A stretch of DNA of 64,000 nt from Chloroflexi bacterium HGW-Chloroflexi-2 (GTDB lineage: Bacteria; Chloroflexota; Anaerolineae; Anaerolineales; Anaerolineaceae): the NCBI GenBank assembly GCA_002840735.1, contig PHBY01000008.1, positions 124,001-188,000 on the forward strand, given 5' to 3'. How positions within the stretch are numbered: position 1 is the stretch's first letter; every line of letters starts with the position of its first letter. The translations under genes and the position numbers were made by a program. The notes beneath the pieces were generated by a model that was not told the origin of the DNA, made no database searches, and was given only the letters and a program-made list of their open reading frames with translations. This document shows positions 41,972 through 50,619 of this stretch, piece by piece.

Positions 41972-43357
41972 ATGAAAGAGAAAATTTTGCAGACTCTGAC
42001 ATCACTGCGCGAATATGCATGCTCTAAAGGGGTTGATGCTGCATTCTTATATCATGAAGAAGATAGTTACTTGATGCGGTTTGCCAACTCAGCCATTTCC
42101 CTTAACACCAATGAACATCTCATCCGCCTGGAGATTACCGTTTATGAAGATAGACGCCGAGCCAGTTATGAAATGATCACTGATCTGAATAAGCTGGATG
42201 AAATGAAACAGGGTGTCGATATTGCGGCTGAAATGGTCAAGTATGCCATGCCACTCAATTATCAACCATCGATTCCTCATATAAAAGAAAATTATGCTGA
42301 TGTACAAGGGTTTGATCCGGAATTGGGAATGATGAGCGGAGAGGAAAAGCTGGCATATTTTAATGATGCAACTAAAGACCTGGAAACAGACAAAATCACA
42401 CTTTCCGGTATTTTTTCATCCGGCATAAATATATTGGCACAAATTTCCACGAAGTCTGAATACACCCAATACTTCCAAACCTCGGATGCTCAGGTTACGA
42501 TTGTGCTGGCTCACGCTGACCTGAAGTGGGAAGTCACCGCAGAACAATCGGCGCACAAAAAAGATGACCTGAAACCTGAAGAACTGCACGCCGAATTATC
42601 CTTCCTGATTGATCGATACAAAAATGAACCAGCTCAGCAAGTCCCAGTTGGGAGTTACGACATTGTTTTTGGAGCTGCAGCGACGGCTGAGATGATTAGC
42701 TTTATGAATTGGATCGGTTTCAATGGTGGCTTAATGAAACGAGGTTTCTCATTTTTGACAGAAGACCATGTGGGTAAGAAAGTTTTCTCTGAAAAATTCA
42801 ACCTCATGGACGACCCTTCTCGTCTGGAAACCTTTCCTTTGACCCGCGATTCTATGGGAATGAAACGAGAAGCATTTCCGCTCTTCGTCAATGGTGTCTT
42901 CCAAAAATTTACCTGGTACCAGGATGATGCCGACGAATTTGGAGAAAAACCAACCGGTCATAATGTTCCCCATAAAAGTCTTGTTTTGGATGCCGGGGAG
43001 ATGGATGTGAATAGCCTTCAGGATCTTGTTAAAATGCCAAAGGATAAAGACATTCTTTACATTCCCTTCCTGCATTACATGAACATCGTCAACCCATCCA
43101 AAGGTCTGGTCACAGCCAGTTCACGTTTTGGGGCACTGCTTCTCAAGAAGGATGGATCCGTTGTTGTACCCTATAATGTAAGGGTCACCCAAAGCTTGCT
43201 GGATATCTTCGGAGATAAAGTCGCCTGGATGTCGAAACAACAGACCGTTTACAACACTTCTGCCAGTTATGGTGCTCGTAATCCGGTGGCGATTGTTTTA
43301 CCGAAGTTCATACGGGTAAATGATCTGGAGATCTCGCACTCGAATTCTTCCTATTAA
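41972..43357 (+). CDS. TldE/PmbA-type metallopeptidase partner
   Basis: 461 aa. Family features are EEDSYLMRFANSAISLNTNE at the N-terminus and SYDIVFGAAATAEMISFMNW in the middle; it lacks HExxxH, as TldE subunits do. The C-terminal LLLKKDGSVVVPYNVRVTQS completes the fold. AGGAGAATAATC precedes the ATG. The pair may serve general proteolysis, and no RiPP precursor is adjacent, though an NHLP-clan-like small protein is encoded at 47982. Confidence 0.87.
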   Translation: MKEKILQTLTSLREYACSKGVDAAFLYHEEDSYLMRFANSAISLNTNEHLIRLEITVYEDRRRASYEMITDLNKLDEMKQGVDIAAEMVKYAMPLNYQPSIPHIKENYADVQGFDPELGMMSGEEKLAYFNDATKDLETDKITLSGIFSSGINILAQISTKSEYTQYFQTSDAQVTIVLAHADLKWEVTAEQSAHKKDDLKPEELHAELSFLIDRYKNEPAQQVPVGSYDIVFGAAATAEMISFMNWIGFNGGLMKRGFSFLTEDHVGKKVFSEKFNLMDDPSRLETFPLTRDSMGMKREAFPLFVNGVFQKFTWYQDDADEFGEKPTGHNVPHKSLVLDAGEMDVNSLQDLVKMPKDKDILYIPFLHYMNIVNPSKGLVTASSRFGALLLKKDGSVVVPYNVRVTQSLLDIFGDKVAWMSKQQTVYNTSASYGARNPVAIVLPKFIRVNDLEISHSNSSY

Positions 43358-43365
43358 GAATAATT

Positions 43366-43405
43366 ACAGGGTATGGTTGATATTTTTCATCCATACCCTG
43401 TGCTT
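43366..43405 (+). terminator. Rho-independent terminator of the tldD operon
   Basis: An 11-bp perfect stem ACAGGGTATGG / CCATACCCTGT with a 14-nt loop, followed by GCTTTT. It starts 9 bp after the TldE-type stop. Confidence 0.85.
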
Positions 43406-43741
43406 TTCCCAACTCATTAAATATCTAATTCCTTTTATACTTCCTGAGCCTGATCAATGAGTAATCTGATCAGGTTTCTTCATCTTAAGTTCCATGAAAT
43501 TCTTTAGGATCAGCTTAGTAGGAATATCCTAAAGAACCAAATCTATTTATTCCAGATATAGTGTAGATTCCAACCAAACAAAGGACTATTTTTGATTAAA
43601 TTCGCTGATAATTAAGCGCAATTTTTGGTATATACTAATAAAATGGTGAAAATTTCCATTAATGTTTTATATTATAATCATTCATCCAGTGGTTTATGAA
43701 ATTCCAGAGCTTGTTCCCATTATGAGTAATTTAAGAATCCT
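43406..43741. other. intergenic region with two inverted repeats and an upstream ORF
   Basis: CCTGATCA-n10-TGATCAGG then TTTCTT (43449-43480) may be a second terminator. A perfect 11-bp inverted repeat, TTCTTTAGGAT / ATCCTAAAGAA with a 15-nt loop (43500-43536), lies about 200 bp before the BTAD regulator. An 8-codon frame (ATG 43722, stop 43746-43748) overlaps the regulator start codon and could couple or dampen its translation. Confidence 0.5.
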
Positions 43742-46700
43742 ATGTTAGGCAACCAATCAATCATCCGCACGAGAATAATCCCGCCACGTCGAAGAAAGGA
43801 CCTGGTAGAGCGAAAACGGCTGATCCAATTTTTGGAAGAAATAATTGAAAAGCGGCTGGTACTGGTCTCCGCTCCCGCCGGATATGGAAAAACGTCTTTA
43901 TTGGTAGACTTTGTCTCCCATTCAAGAATACCTGTGTGTTGGTATTCCATAGATCGGTTGGATATTGATCCATTACGCTTCACTGCATATTTAGCAGCAT
44001 CCATCCAACAGAAATTTCCTGCCTTTGGGCAAAGAACTGCTGCTGCAATAGCGGGTGATCAGGGAAAATTCAATGCTGAATTTATTGCCAATGTAATAAT
44101 CAATGATATCTACGAAAATATTTCAGAACATTTCATAATTATCCTGGATGATTACCATCTGGTGAATGATTGTGTCGAGATTCAAAACTTCATCAGCAAA
44201 TTGTTATTAGATTTAGATGAAAATTGCCATTTCATCCTTGCTTCAAGAACCCTATTGTCTTTACCTGTCATCCCAATGTTGGCGGCACAATCCGAAGTAG
44301 ATGGTATGAGTTATGAGGAATTAGAATTCCTTTCAGAAGAAATTCAGGCTCTATTTCAACAAAACCAACAATTATCTCTTAGCATTGATCAAGCTGATGA
44401 AATCAAACAAAATACCGAAGGTTGGATAACCGGAATTCTTCTGACCAGCCAGGTAGACAAAAAGCTTTCTACACTCCAGGCAAGATTGGGTCGGGTATCC
44501 GGTTTCTCATTGCAGGATTATTTTTCACAGGTAATAGAACAACTACCTGAGGAGATCAACTCTTTTTTACTTTGGTCCAGTTTATTGGAAGAGTTTAATG
44601 CGGATCGATGTGCAGAGGTGATTGGTCCAGTTATTTCTGATAAGAGTGCTCCCTGGCAAAAGTGGATGAGTGTGATTCAACAATATAATTTGTTTGTGAT
44701 GCCAGTTGGAGAAGAGGGAGACTGGTTGCGATATCATCCATTGTTCCTTGATTTCTTACAGAATACCATAATTGCTGAACAACCTGAAATTGCCAAAGCT
44801 ATCCTTCACAATCTTGCCAAAATGAGTATCCAAAATGAGCAATGGGATCAAGCTTTTTCCATCTATCGAAGATTGGGTTCTCAAGAAGACCTAATCCAAC
44901 TAATTGAACAAGTTGGTTTAGAAATGATATTAAATGGTAGACTATCGACACTCTCAGCCTGGCTTGATTCTCTACCAACAGATGTGTTGAATTCCAAACC
45001 ATATATTATTGCTTTGCAGGGTAATGTGGCATTGGTTTTAGGAAATACTACATTAGCTTTGTCTCTGTTTAATCAAGTCTTAGATTCGATGGAATTACCT
45101 GAAAACAAGGAATTGTTGATAAACACTTTGTCAATGCGTGCTGCTGCATTTAGAGTGCTTGGAAAATTTGATGAGGCAAAAAATGATGCTAATGAAATCC
45201 TTTCACTTGTTGGAGAAGACAAAACATACATAAAGAAGTATGGAGAAGCACTTCGAATTATTGGCTTATGTGATTTTCATCAAGGAAAATTACAAGATGC
45301 ATTAAAAACTCTTGAATCAGCGCTTAAATTGAGTGTCTCAATTAATGATCAAAAGAATATTGCAATAATTCAATTGGAAATTGGTGTAATTCATGAAAAT
45401 TTGGGGAACTATATTCTCACTAAGAATTTTTACCAATCCGCCTTGAAATATTGGGCAAAGATCGAAAATTCATTCTGGTTATCAAATATTTACAACAATC
45501 TTGGTGTTCTCCATCAATTAATGGGTGAATATAAAGAGTCCAGCCAATCATTGGAACAATCACTAACGTTCGCGCAATCATGTGGTTATGCAAGAATGGA
45601 AGCCTACGTACTAACTGGGATTGGAGACATTTTTTCAGAAATACAAATTTATGAAAATGCTTTACAAGTGTATATGTTAGCTGAAGAGAAAGCAGATCTT
45701 ACTCAGGAACGATTTTTACAAATTTATATAAAAATTCAAAAAGCAATTATAAAGTCTCTTTCAGGAGATTATTTCGAAAGTTATAAACTACTGGATCAAG
45801 CTAAAAGTTTGAGAAATTCTAACAATCCTGATATGGAATTCTATTTAATCGAATTGGAATTTGCTGGAATTAAAATTATAGAAAATTTAGCACATGAAAT
45901 CATTCCGTCACTTGAAAAAATTTGTGAATATTTCAAGGCAGGGGGTCATAAAGTTCAATTCGAAAAAGCACATTTATATTTAGCGTTATCATACATATCC
46001 ACCAATCAACCAGGAAAAGTTATTGAGAATTTACTTCATGTTTTTTCAAGTTTGGATAGTGAATACCCATCAGCATCTTTAATTGCTACTTCCTCAAAGT
46101 TTAAAAATATTCTATTATCATACTCTCCAGTTTTTATGCAGACTGAATTCAATCAATTTATGAAAAAAATTAAAAATTTTGACGATTCTCTACCAAAACT
46201 TAGAAGAGAAATACGGGAAAATGCAAAATCATTCCAATTTTCACCACCCAAAATATATATACGGTCGTTTGGAAGAATGGAAGTGAAAAAGCAAAATATA
46301 TTGATCTCTTCTTCAGATTGGCAGACACAGGCAGCGAGAGATCTATTCTTTATGTTATTGGCACACCCTGAGGGTCTGACGAAGGAAGAGATTAGTCTTG
46401 TGTTCTGGCCAGATGCATCGGTTGAAGAGTCAAAATTTCGATTCAAAAATACTATTTATAGGCTCAGACGCGCATTGAGCAAGGACATTGTTGTTTTGAT
46501 TCAGAATGTGTATTTGTTCAATAATAAATTGGACTATGAATATGATGTTGAATTGTTTCTCAGAGAAAATGCTCTTGCCAATCAATCAAAAGAAACAATA
46601 AACAAATTATCACATTACCGAGAGGCATTGAAATATTATCGAGGAGATTATTTATCTGATATTGATGCGACCTGGGCGTTGAGTCCTAGAGAATATCTCC

Positions 46701-46972
46701 GTCAAATTTATATGAACATTCTTTTGCAGGTGTCTTTGCTTTATCTTAATCAATCAAATTATGATTTAGCTCTGGAATATAGTCAAAGAGCTATTTCTGA
46801 AGATAATTTACTGGAAGATGCATATAGATTGGCGATGAGAATCTATGCTGCAATGGGAAACCGTGCAGGATTAGTTCAACAATACCAGCGGTGTGTTGAG
46901 GTGTTAGAGAGGGAAATTAATGCACCTCCTTCTCCTCAAACACATCAGTTATTAGAATTTCTTCTAAAATAA
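43742..46972 (+). CDS. MalT-like ATPase/TPR transcriptional regulator with C-terminal BTAD (SARP-type) domain
   Basis: 1076 aa. An N-terminal STAND ATPase, with Walker A LVSAPAGYGKTSLL (about 40-52) and Walker B IILDDYHLV, is followed by a winged-helix arm and a TPR superhelix (about 400-800: LRIIGLCDFHQGKLQDALKT, YNNLGVLHQLMGEYKESSQS). The C-terminus is an OmpR-type DNA-binding domain (SFGRMEVKKQNIL ... FWPDASVEESKFRFKNTIYR, about 838-920) plus BTAD (about 925-1075: YRGDYLSDIDATW, AMRIYAAMGNRAGLVQQYQR). It is probably a signal-triggered activator of the small genes downstream. Confidence 0.92.
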   Translation: MLGNQSIIRTRIIPPRRRKDLVERKRLIQFLEEIIEKRLVLVSAPAGYGKTSLLVDFVSHSRIPVCWYSIDRLDIDPLRFTAYLAASIQQKFPAFGQRTAAAIAGDQGKFNAEFIANVIINDIYENISEHFIIILDDYHLVNDCVEIQNFISKLLLDLDENCHFILASRTLLSLPVIPMLAAQSEVDGMSYEELEFLSEEIQALFQQNQQLSLSIDQADEIKQNTEGWITGILLTSQVDKKLSTLQARLGRVSGFSLQDYFSQVIEQLPEEINSFLLWSSLLEEFNADRCAEVIGPVISDKSAPWQKWMSVIQQYNLFVMPVGEEGDWLRYHPLFLDFLQNTIIAEQPEIAKAILHNLAKMSIQNEQWDQAFSIYRRLGSQEDLIQLIEQVGLEMILNGRLSTLSAWLDSLPTDVLNSKPYIIALQGNVALVLGNTTLALSLFNQVLDSMELPENKELLINTLSMRAAAFRVLGKFDEAKNDANEILSLVGEDKTYIKKYGEALRIIGLCDFHQGKLQDALKTLESALKLSVSINDQKNIAIIQLEIGVIHENLGNYILTKNFYQSALKYWAKIENSFWLSNIYNNLGVLHQLMGEYKESSQSLEQSLTFAQSCGYARMEAYVLTGIGDIFSEIQIYENALQVYMLAEEKADLTQERFLQIYIKIQKAIIKSLSGDYFESYKLLDQAKSLRNSNNPDMEFYLIELEFAGIKIIENLAHEIIPSLEKICEYFKAGGHKVQFEKAHLYLALSYISTNQPGKVIENLLHVFSSLDSEYPSASLIATSSKFKNILLSYSPVFMQTEFNQFMKKIKNFDDSLPKLRREIRENAKSFQFSPPKIYIRSFGRMEVKKQNILISSSDWQTQAARDLFFMLLAHPEGLTKEEISLVFWPDASVEESKFRFKNTIYRLRRALSKDIVVLIQNVYLFNNKLDYEYDVELFLRENALANQSKETINKLSHYREALKYYRGDYLSDIDATWALSPREYLRQIYMNILLQVSLLYLNQSNYDLALEYSQRAISEDNLLEDAYRLAMRIYAAMGNRAGLVQQYQRCVEVLEREINAPPSPQTHQLLEFLLK

Positions 46973-47058
46973 CCTGAGATGAATTTAAGACATCTAGTTT
47001 ATTCTTAAAAAATATAATTCAATAATGTGAATTGTATGTTGTATTGATGTTATGACAA

Positions 47059-47133
47059 TTTGAGGGTTCTCATTTTGTATAACGATTGTTTTTGAGACTT
47101 ATTTAATGCCTATTTTGAGACCGCATTAAATAA
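47059..47133 (+). promoter_or_regulatory. TTTGAG direct repeats and 11-bp inverted repeat before the micropeptide gene
   Basis: TTTGAG occurs at 47059, 47091 and 47114; the last two extend to TTTGAGAC and lie 23 bp apart, near two helical turns. SARP-type regulators bind direct repeats. The inverted repeat TTATTTAATGC / GCATTAAATAA (47099-47109, 47123-47133) overlaps the last repeat. Together they form a plausible binding region for the BTAD regulator (inference). Confidence 0.45.
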
Positions 47134-47175
47134 TAATAGGTCTTCGATAAAAAAATACATTTAAGGAGAAATATT

Positions 47176-47313
47176 ATGTTATCAAAACTCTCAACAAAAT
47201 TCGCTTCAATATTTGGAACAGTTGATATTCGGATGGTGCTCTTTCTTTTGGTTTTGGTATTATTTGTTCTTGGTGCTGGAGCTCCTAGCGCAACTGGACT
47301 AAACGGTGGATAA
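47176..47313 (+). CDS. 45-aa hydrophobic peptide (candidate exported micropeptide)
   Basis: The product starts MLSKLSTKFASIFGTVDIRM, has a strongly hydrophobic core (VLFLLVLVLFVLGAG) and a short small-residue tail, APSATGLNGG. AAGGAGAAATATT gives a strong ribosome site. It could be a single-helix membrane peptide or a precursor cleaved after GAGA. Similar short peptides after BTAD regulators exist in Chloroflexota as far as I recall, but none has a known function. It is absent from ordinary ORF length cut-offs. Confidence 0.68.
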   Translation: MLSKLSTKFASIFGTVDIRMVLFLLVLVLFVLGAGAPSATGLNGG

Positions 47314-47409
47314 ATTCCTACAAACAATTAAATAAAAATCATCAGTATGGGAATGCTATTATTTAAATAGCCACATTAATTTATTCTTTATTGCGAACTT
47401 AATATTTTT

Positions 47410-47973
47410 ATGATTTTAATACTGGCGATTGTAATTGGCCTGTCTGCGACTTTGATTCGAGCCAGGCTTAAGAATCGAACCTTAAAACTACCAAAATTTA
47501 ATTTGGAGTGGCTTGTTTTTCTCTCTGTCATTCCACAGGTTTTTGCTTTTTACATTCCCTCCGTTGGTCGTTGGATACCGGAGAGTGTTATACCTTATCT
47601 TCAAATCTCAACGATGTTGGGCTTAGTAATTTTTACGACAGTGAATCTGGCGCACCCTGGATTTTGGTATTTAGGTCTCGGTTTATTAAGCAATTTTTTG
47701 GTTATTTCTATCAATGGCGGATGGATGCCCATTCTTCCTGAAACCTTACATCGTATGGTTCCTTCAAAGCCAGTTGAAGCCTGGGAAGCAGGCACCCGAT
47801 TGGGACTGACAAAAGATCGTATTCTCTTCCTGGATGATACCAAATTAGCTCTTTTATCCGATAGGTTTACAGTGCCAGACTGGATTTCCTACAAAGTGGC
47901 ATTCAGTTTAGGGGATATCTTGATATCAATCGGTATAGTGGTCTTATTATGGTCACTCAGTCAAGAACAATAG
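47410..47973 (+). CDS. DUF5317 family membrane protein
   Basis: 187 aa with five hydrophobic segments. Conserved-looking features are LSVIPQVFAFYIPSVGRW, GLGLLSNFLVISINGGWMPI, the soluble loop GTRLGLTKDRILFLDDTKLA and LSDRFTVPDWISYKVAFSLG, GDILISIGI. These match DUF5317. No clear ribosome site precedes this ATG. It stands between the micropeptide and the NHLP-clan-like protein, with short gaps, in what looks like one transcript. Confidence 0.75.
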   Translation: MILILAIVIGLSATLIRARLKNRTLKLPKFNLEWLVFLSVIPQVFAFYIPSVGRWIPESVIPYLQISTMLGLVIFTTVNLAHPGFWYLGLGLLSNFLVISINGGWMPILPETLHRMVPSKPVEAWEAGTRLGLTKDRILFLDDTKLALLSDRFTVPDWISYKVAFSLGDILISIGIVVLLWSLSQEQ

Positions 47974-47981
47974 GAGAAAAA

Positions 47982-48302
47982 ATGATACCTTTAGCGCAAA
48001 TTAATAAACTATCAACAGACCATTCAACAATAATTAAAAGCCATAATGTGGATATCAACGCTGAATTTGGTCGCTTAATCCATGCAGCCGTGATTAATAA
48101 AGGCTTTCGGGCAAAGTTGTTACAGAATCCTGTCGGTTGCATAGATGCAGGTTATTGTGGAGAAAGCTTTCACTTTCCGTTCGAAATAAAAAACATGATC
48201 AAACAAATTAATGCCAGATCCTTAGAAGAATTTTCCAGCCAAATCATCAAATTGATCAACAAGCCATCTGTTCCCGAAATGGCACCTGTTTTTTGCAAAT
48301 AG
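47982..48302 (+). CDS. Os1348/NHLP-clan-like small protein
   Basis: 106 aa. The core EFGRLIHAAVINKGFRAKLL, QNPVGCIDAGYCGESFHFP and FEIKNMIKQINARSLEEFSS is like the nitrile-hydratase-leader-peptide clan (Os1348 group), helical domains that also occur as RiPP leaders. Here a Cys pair (GCIDAGYC) and a short C-terminal tail with Cys (EMAPVFCK) are notable. The start at 47982 follows AGGAGAAAAA. No RiPP-modifying enzyme is adjacent, so a precursor role is uncertain. Confidence 0.65.
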   Translation: MIPLAQINKLSTDHSTIIKSHNVDINAEFGRLIHAAVINKGFRAKLLQNPVGCIDAGYCGESFHFPFEIKNMIKQINARSLEEFSSQIIKLINKPSVPEMAPVFCK

Positions 48303-48323
48303 GAATGGTCAAGATTACCCATT

Positions 48324-49145
48324 ATGAACAATTATCCACCTGACTCAAATAAGCATGCCAAAGAATACACAGACCTGATGGAAGATATGCGAATTCAGAA
48401 ATTCGATTCGAATTATCTGATGATCCCGATTGAGATCAACGCGAAGGACAATTCTGTCGGTCTATTTGTCTTTGACAATCAAAGTTTGCCTGTTGGGGGA
48501 CAAAAATACCTTTCAGATATTACTGGCTCACCTTTTTCACCTGAGTTGGCAGGGACAAAAGTTTTTTATAGCAAAATTCTGCCATCCATGCAGAAAAATT
48601 ATGAAAACGCATTGCTTAAATTAGCGGATTCAATTGATCGCTGGGATAAAAGTATCCACAGTGATGAAACATCCCTGTGGGCATTGCGAATTGCAGACCG
48701 CATGGGGCTCTCTTTGGTGCAGATCAAAGAAATAAAATTAGCAGCCAAACTACATGATATTGGCAAAGCGATTGTTCCAAGAGAGATACTGATTAAACCA
48801 GGTCCTTTGACAAGTGAAGAATGGGAAATTATACGACGCCATCCCACTTATAGCGCGACATTAATGGAACCCGCAAAAAGCCTGGATGTGATACGTCCAA
48901 TCGTTCGAACTCATCACGAACGATATGATGGTGCTGGATATCCTGATGGATTAGGCGGTGATAACATTCCACTGGGTGCCCGAATCATTTCTGTGGCAGA
49001 CGCATTTTCAACTATGACGATCAGACGTGTTTATCGAAAACCGATTTCAATAGATGATGCAAAGAAAGAGTTGATACGTTGTAGTGGTACACAATTTGAC
49101 CCGCAAGTGGTTTCCATTTTGCTACAAATATTATCAACTGCTTAA
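48324..49145 (+). CDS. HD-GYP domain phosphodiesterase-like protein
   Basis: 273 aa. After about 90 residues with no known domain, the HD-GYP domain has the metal residues KLHDIGKAIVP (about 141-151), RRHPTYSA, and HHERYDGAGYPDGLGG (about 196-211) with a full GYP motif, then ISVADAFSTMT. Such proteins hydrolyse c-di-GMP, though some degrade other cyclic dinucleotides. It is the last gene of the BTAD-linked cluster, 21 bp after the NHLP-clan-like gene. Confidence 0.9.
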   Translation: MNNYPPDSNKHAKEYTDLMEDMRIQKFDSNYLMIPIEINAKDNSVGLFVFDNQSLPVGGQKYLSDITGSPFSPELAGTKVFYSKILPSMQKNYENALLKLADSIDRWDKSIHSDETSLWALRIADRMGLSLVQIKEIKLAAKLHDIGKAIVPREILIKPGPLTSEEWEIIRRHPTYSATLMEPAKSLDVIRPIVRTHHERYDGAGYPDGLGGDNIPLGARIISVADAFSTMTIRRVYRKPISIDDAKKELIRCSGTQFDPQVVSILLQILSTA

Positions 49146-49157
49146 AAATCATCCATT

Positions 49158-49457
49158 TTAATTCCAAAAATCTGAAGCAATCTCAATTATATTGCCTTCC
49201 GGATCTGCCAACATCGCGGAGCGCATGTTCCAGGGCTCATCTCTGGGTGGGTAAATTTCCTTACCACCTTTGGAAATGATCTCATGATATTTTATATCCA
49301 CATTTTTGGGGTCGCCGACATTAATAGCTAATTCGAATGTCCCATTTAATTTCTTGGGGAATTCAGGAGTGGTACCAAGCAGTTGTGGCAATTCCTTACG
49401 GGAAAACATGGAGAAACGGATGCCTTCACCCAGCTCGCATAATTTCTGTTTCCACAT
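49158..49457 (-). CDS. VOC/glyoxalase-fold protein, N-terminally truncated
   Basis: 99 aa. The segment FSMFSRKELPQLLGTTPEFP and the closing NMRSAMLADPEGNIIEIASD are typical of a glyoxalase/VOC domain, but the first beta-alpha unit, about 25 residues, is missing. In the same frame, upstream codons are open only to a TGA about 40 bases earlier and no ribosome site is seen. It may be a decayed gene rather than a working one. Confidence 0.55.
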   Translation of the reverse strand: MWKQKLCELGEGIRFSMFSRKELPQLLGTTPEFPKKLNGTFELAINVGDPKNVDIKYHEIISKGGKEIYPPRDEPWNMRSAMLADPEGNIIEIASDFWN

Positions 49458-49508
49458 AATAATCAGATCTGCAGCGACTTTACTGTGGGTGGATCAATCT
49501 TGGTTTTC

Positions 49509-50447
49509 CTATTCATCCTTTTGGAAATCTTGCTCAATTATTTTTTCCTCAGCTATTTGTTGTTCAGATTCATCGAATTCAGGTTGGCTGGCTGCCATGT
49601 TGCTGGCTGTACCATGATACAGTTCATATCCCTGGCTGAAAATTACCACCTGGGTGGCTAAAAACCACAAGAAAAACAAAACCAGCACAATTGTAACAAT
49701 ATTCAAAATGTTTCCCACCCTGCTCTTGAACGTGGATAGCATTGTGCTCAAATTATCAGTGGATGTTTTAGACTGGCTAACCATGCTCTGGTATTGAGCC
49801 AGGCTTTGTGAGATGAGGGAGACATCGTCCGACATTGATATCAAACTTTCTTTGACAAGCACAAGGTTATCATCTGCTTTGTCTAAATCAGCTGACATTT
49901 CAATAAACGTGTCTGGCATGTCTTCGATACTGACTGCCAGCTCTTTGAGCGAATCGGCTAATGATTTTTCGGGATTATAAGGATCTGCTGGGGGAGGAAC
50001 AATTGCGCGTAAAAATGGGGATGACCCTAACACTGCCTGTAAAACTTCAAATGATTTGATGGCACTTTCCAAAGATGCTGCAGCGCTTTCAGCAGCGGCA
50101 AGAGAATCCGTGGCTGTATTGATGGTGTCAGGTAATTTTTCTGCCATCACGGAGTTCATTTTTTCGATTGCTGGGAGTGTGTCCTCCAAGGTTAAAGCTG
50201 TCGAATTTAACATGGATGCCAGGGCATCGACACTGTTAACTGTAGCCCCCAGGGCGTCATATGTGATATCCAATGTCTTTTGACTGGTATCCACACTGCT
50301 GATGAGTGTATCAATCGTGGAATTGATCGTAGTGGTTAAAACCGGTTTAGCAACCCACAATCCTGCTAAGCCCGCAAGGCTGAGGATTAAACCAATAACA
50401 CCTGCGATCATAACAAATATACCTAGAATTCTTCGCAAGATGCTCAT
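49509..50447 (-). CDS. membrane protein with long periplasmic coiled coil
   Basis: 312 aa. One transmembrane helix lies at about 8-35, a long Ser/Thr/Asp-rich helical region with heptads at about 40-240 (DTLISSVDTSQKTLDITYDA, DSLAAAESAAASLESAIKSF), and a second transmembrane helix at about 245-268, then an acidic tail. The topology resembles a chemoreceptor ligand region without any cytoplasmic signalling domain. AGGAGGAAAA precedes the ATG. No known family recognised. Confidence 0.62.
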   Translation of the reverse strand: MSILRRILGIFVMIAGVIGLILSLAGLAGLWVAKPVLTTTINSTIDTLISSVDTSQKTLDITYDALGATVNSVDALASMLNSTALTLEDTLPAIEKMNSVMAEKLPDTINTATDSLAAAESAAASLESAIKSFEVLQAVLGSSPFLRAIVPPPADPYNPEKSLADSLKELAVSIEDMPDTFIEMSADLDKADDNLVLVKESLISMSDDVSLISQSLAQYQSMVSQSKTSTDNLSTMLSTFKSRVGNILNIVTIVLVLFFLWFLATQVVIFSQGYELYHGTASNMAASQPEFDESEQQIAEEKIIEQDFQKDE

Positions 50448-50619
50448 TTTTCCTCCTATTGTTGGTTAATGTAAAAGGATATTAAGTTGATTATACATTG
50501 CAAAACAACCAGTTTAAATCTGGTTCAATTTGTCAAATATTAACAAAATACAGTTTTCTTGAACCATACGTTTCTCAAGAATTATGAAACTATTCTCTTT
50601 GGAGAAAAGCTTGAAATAA

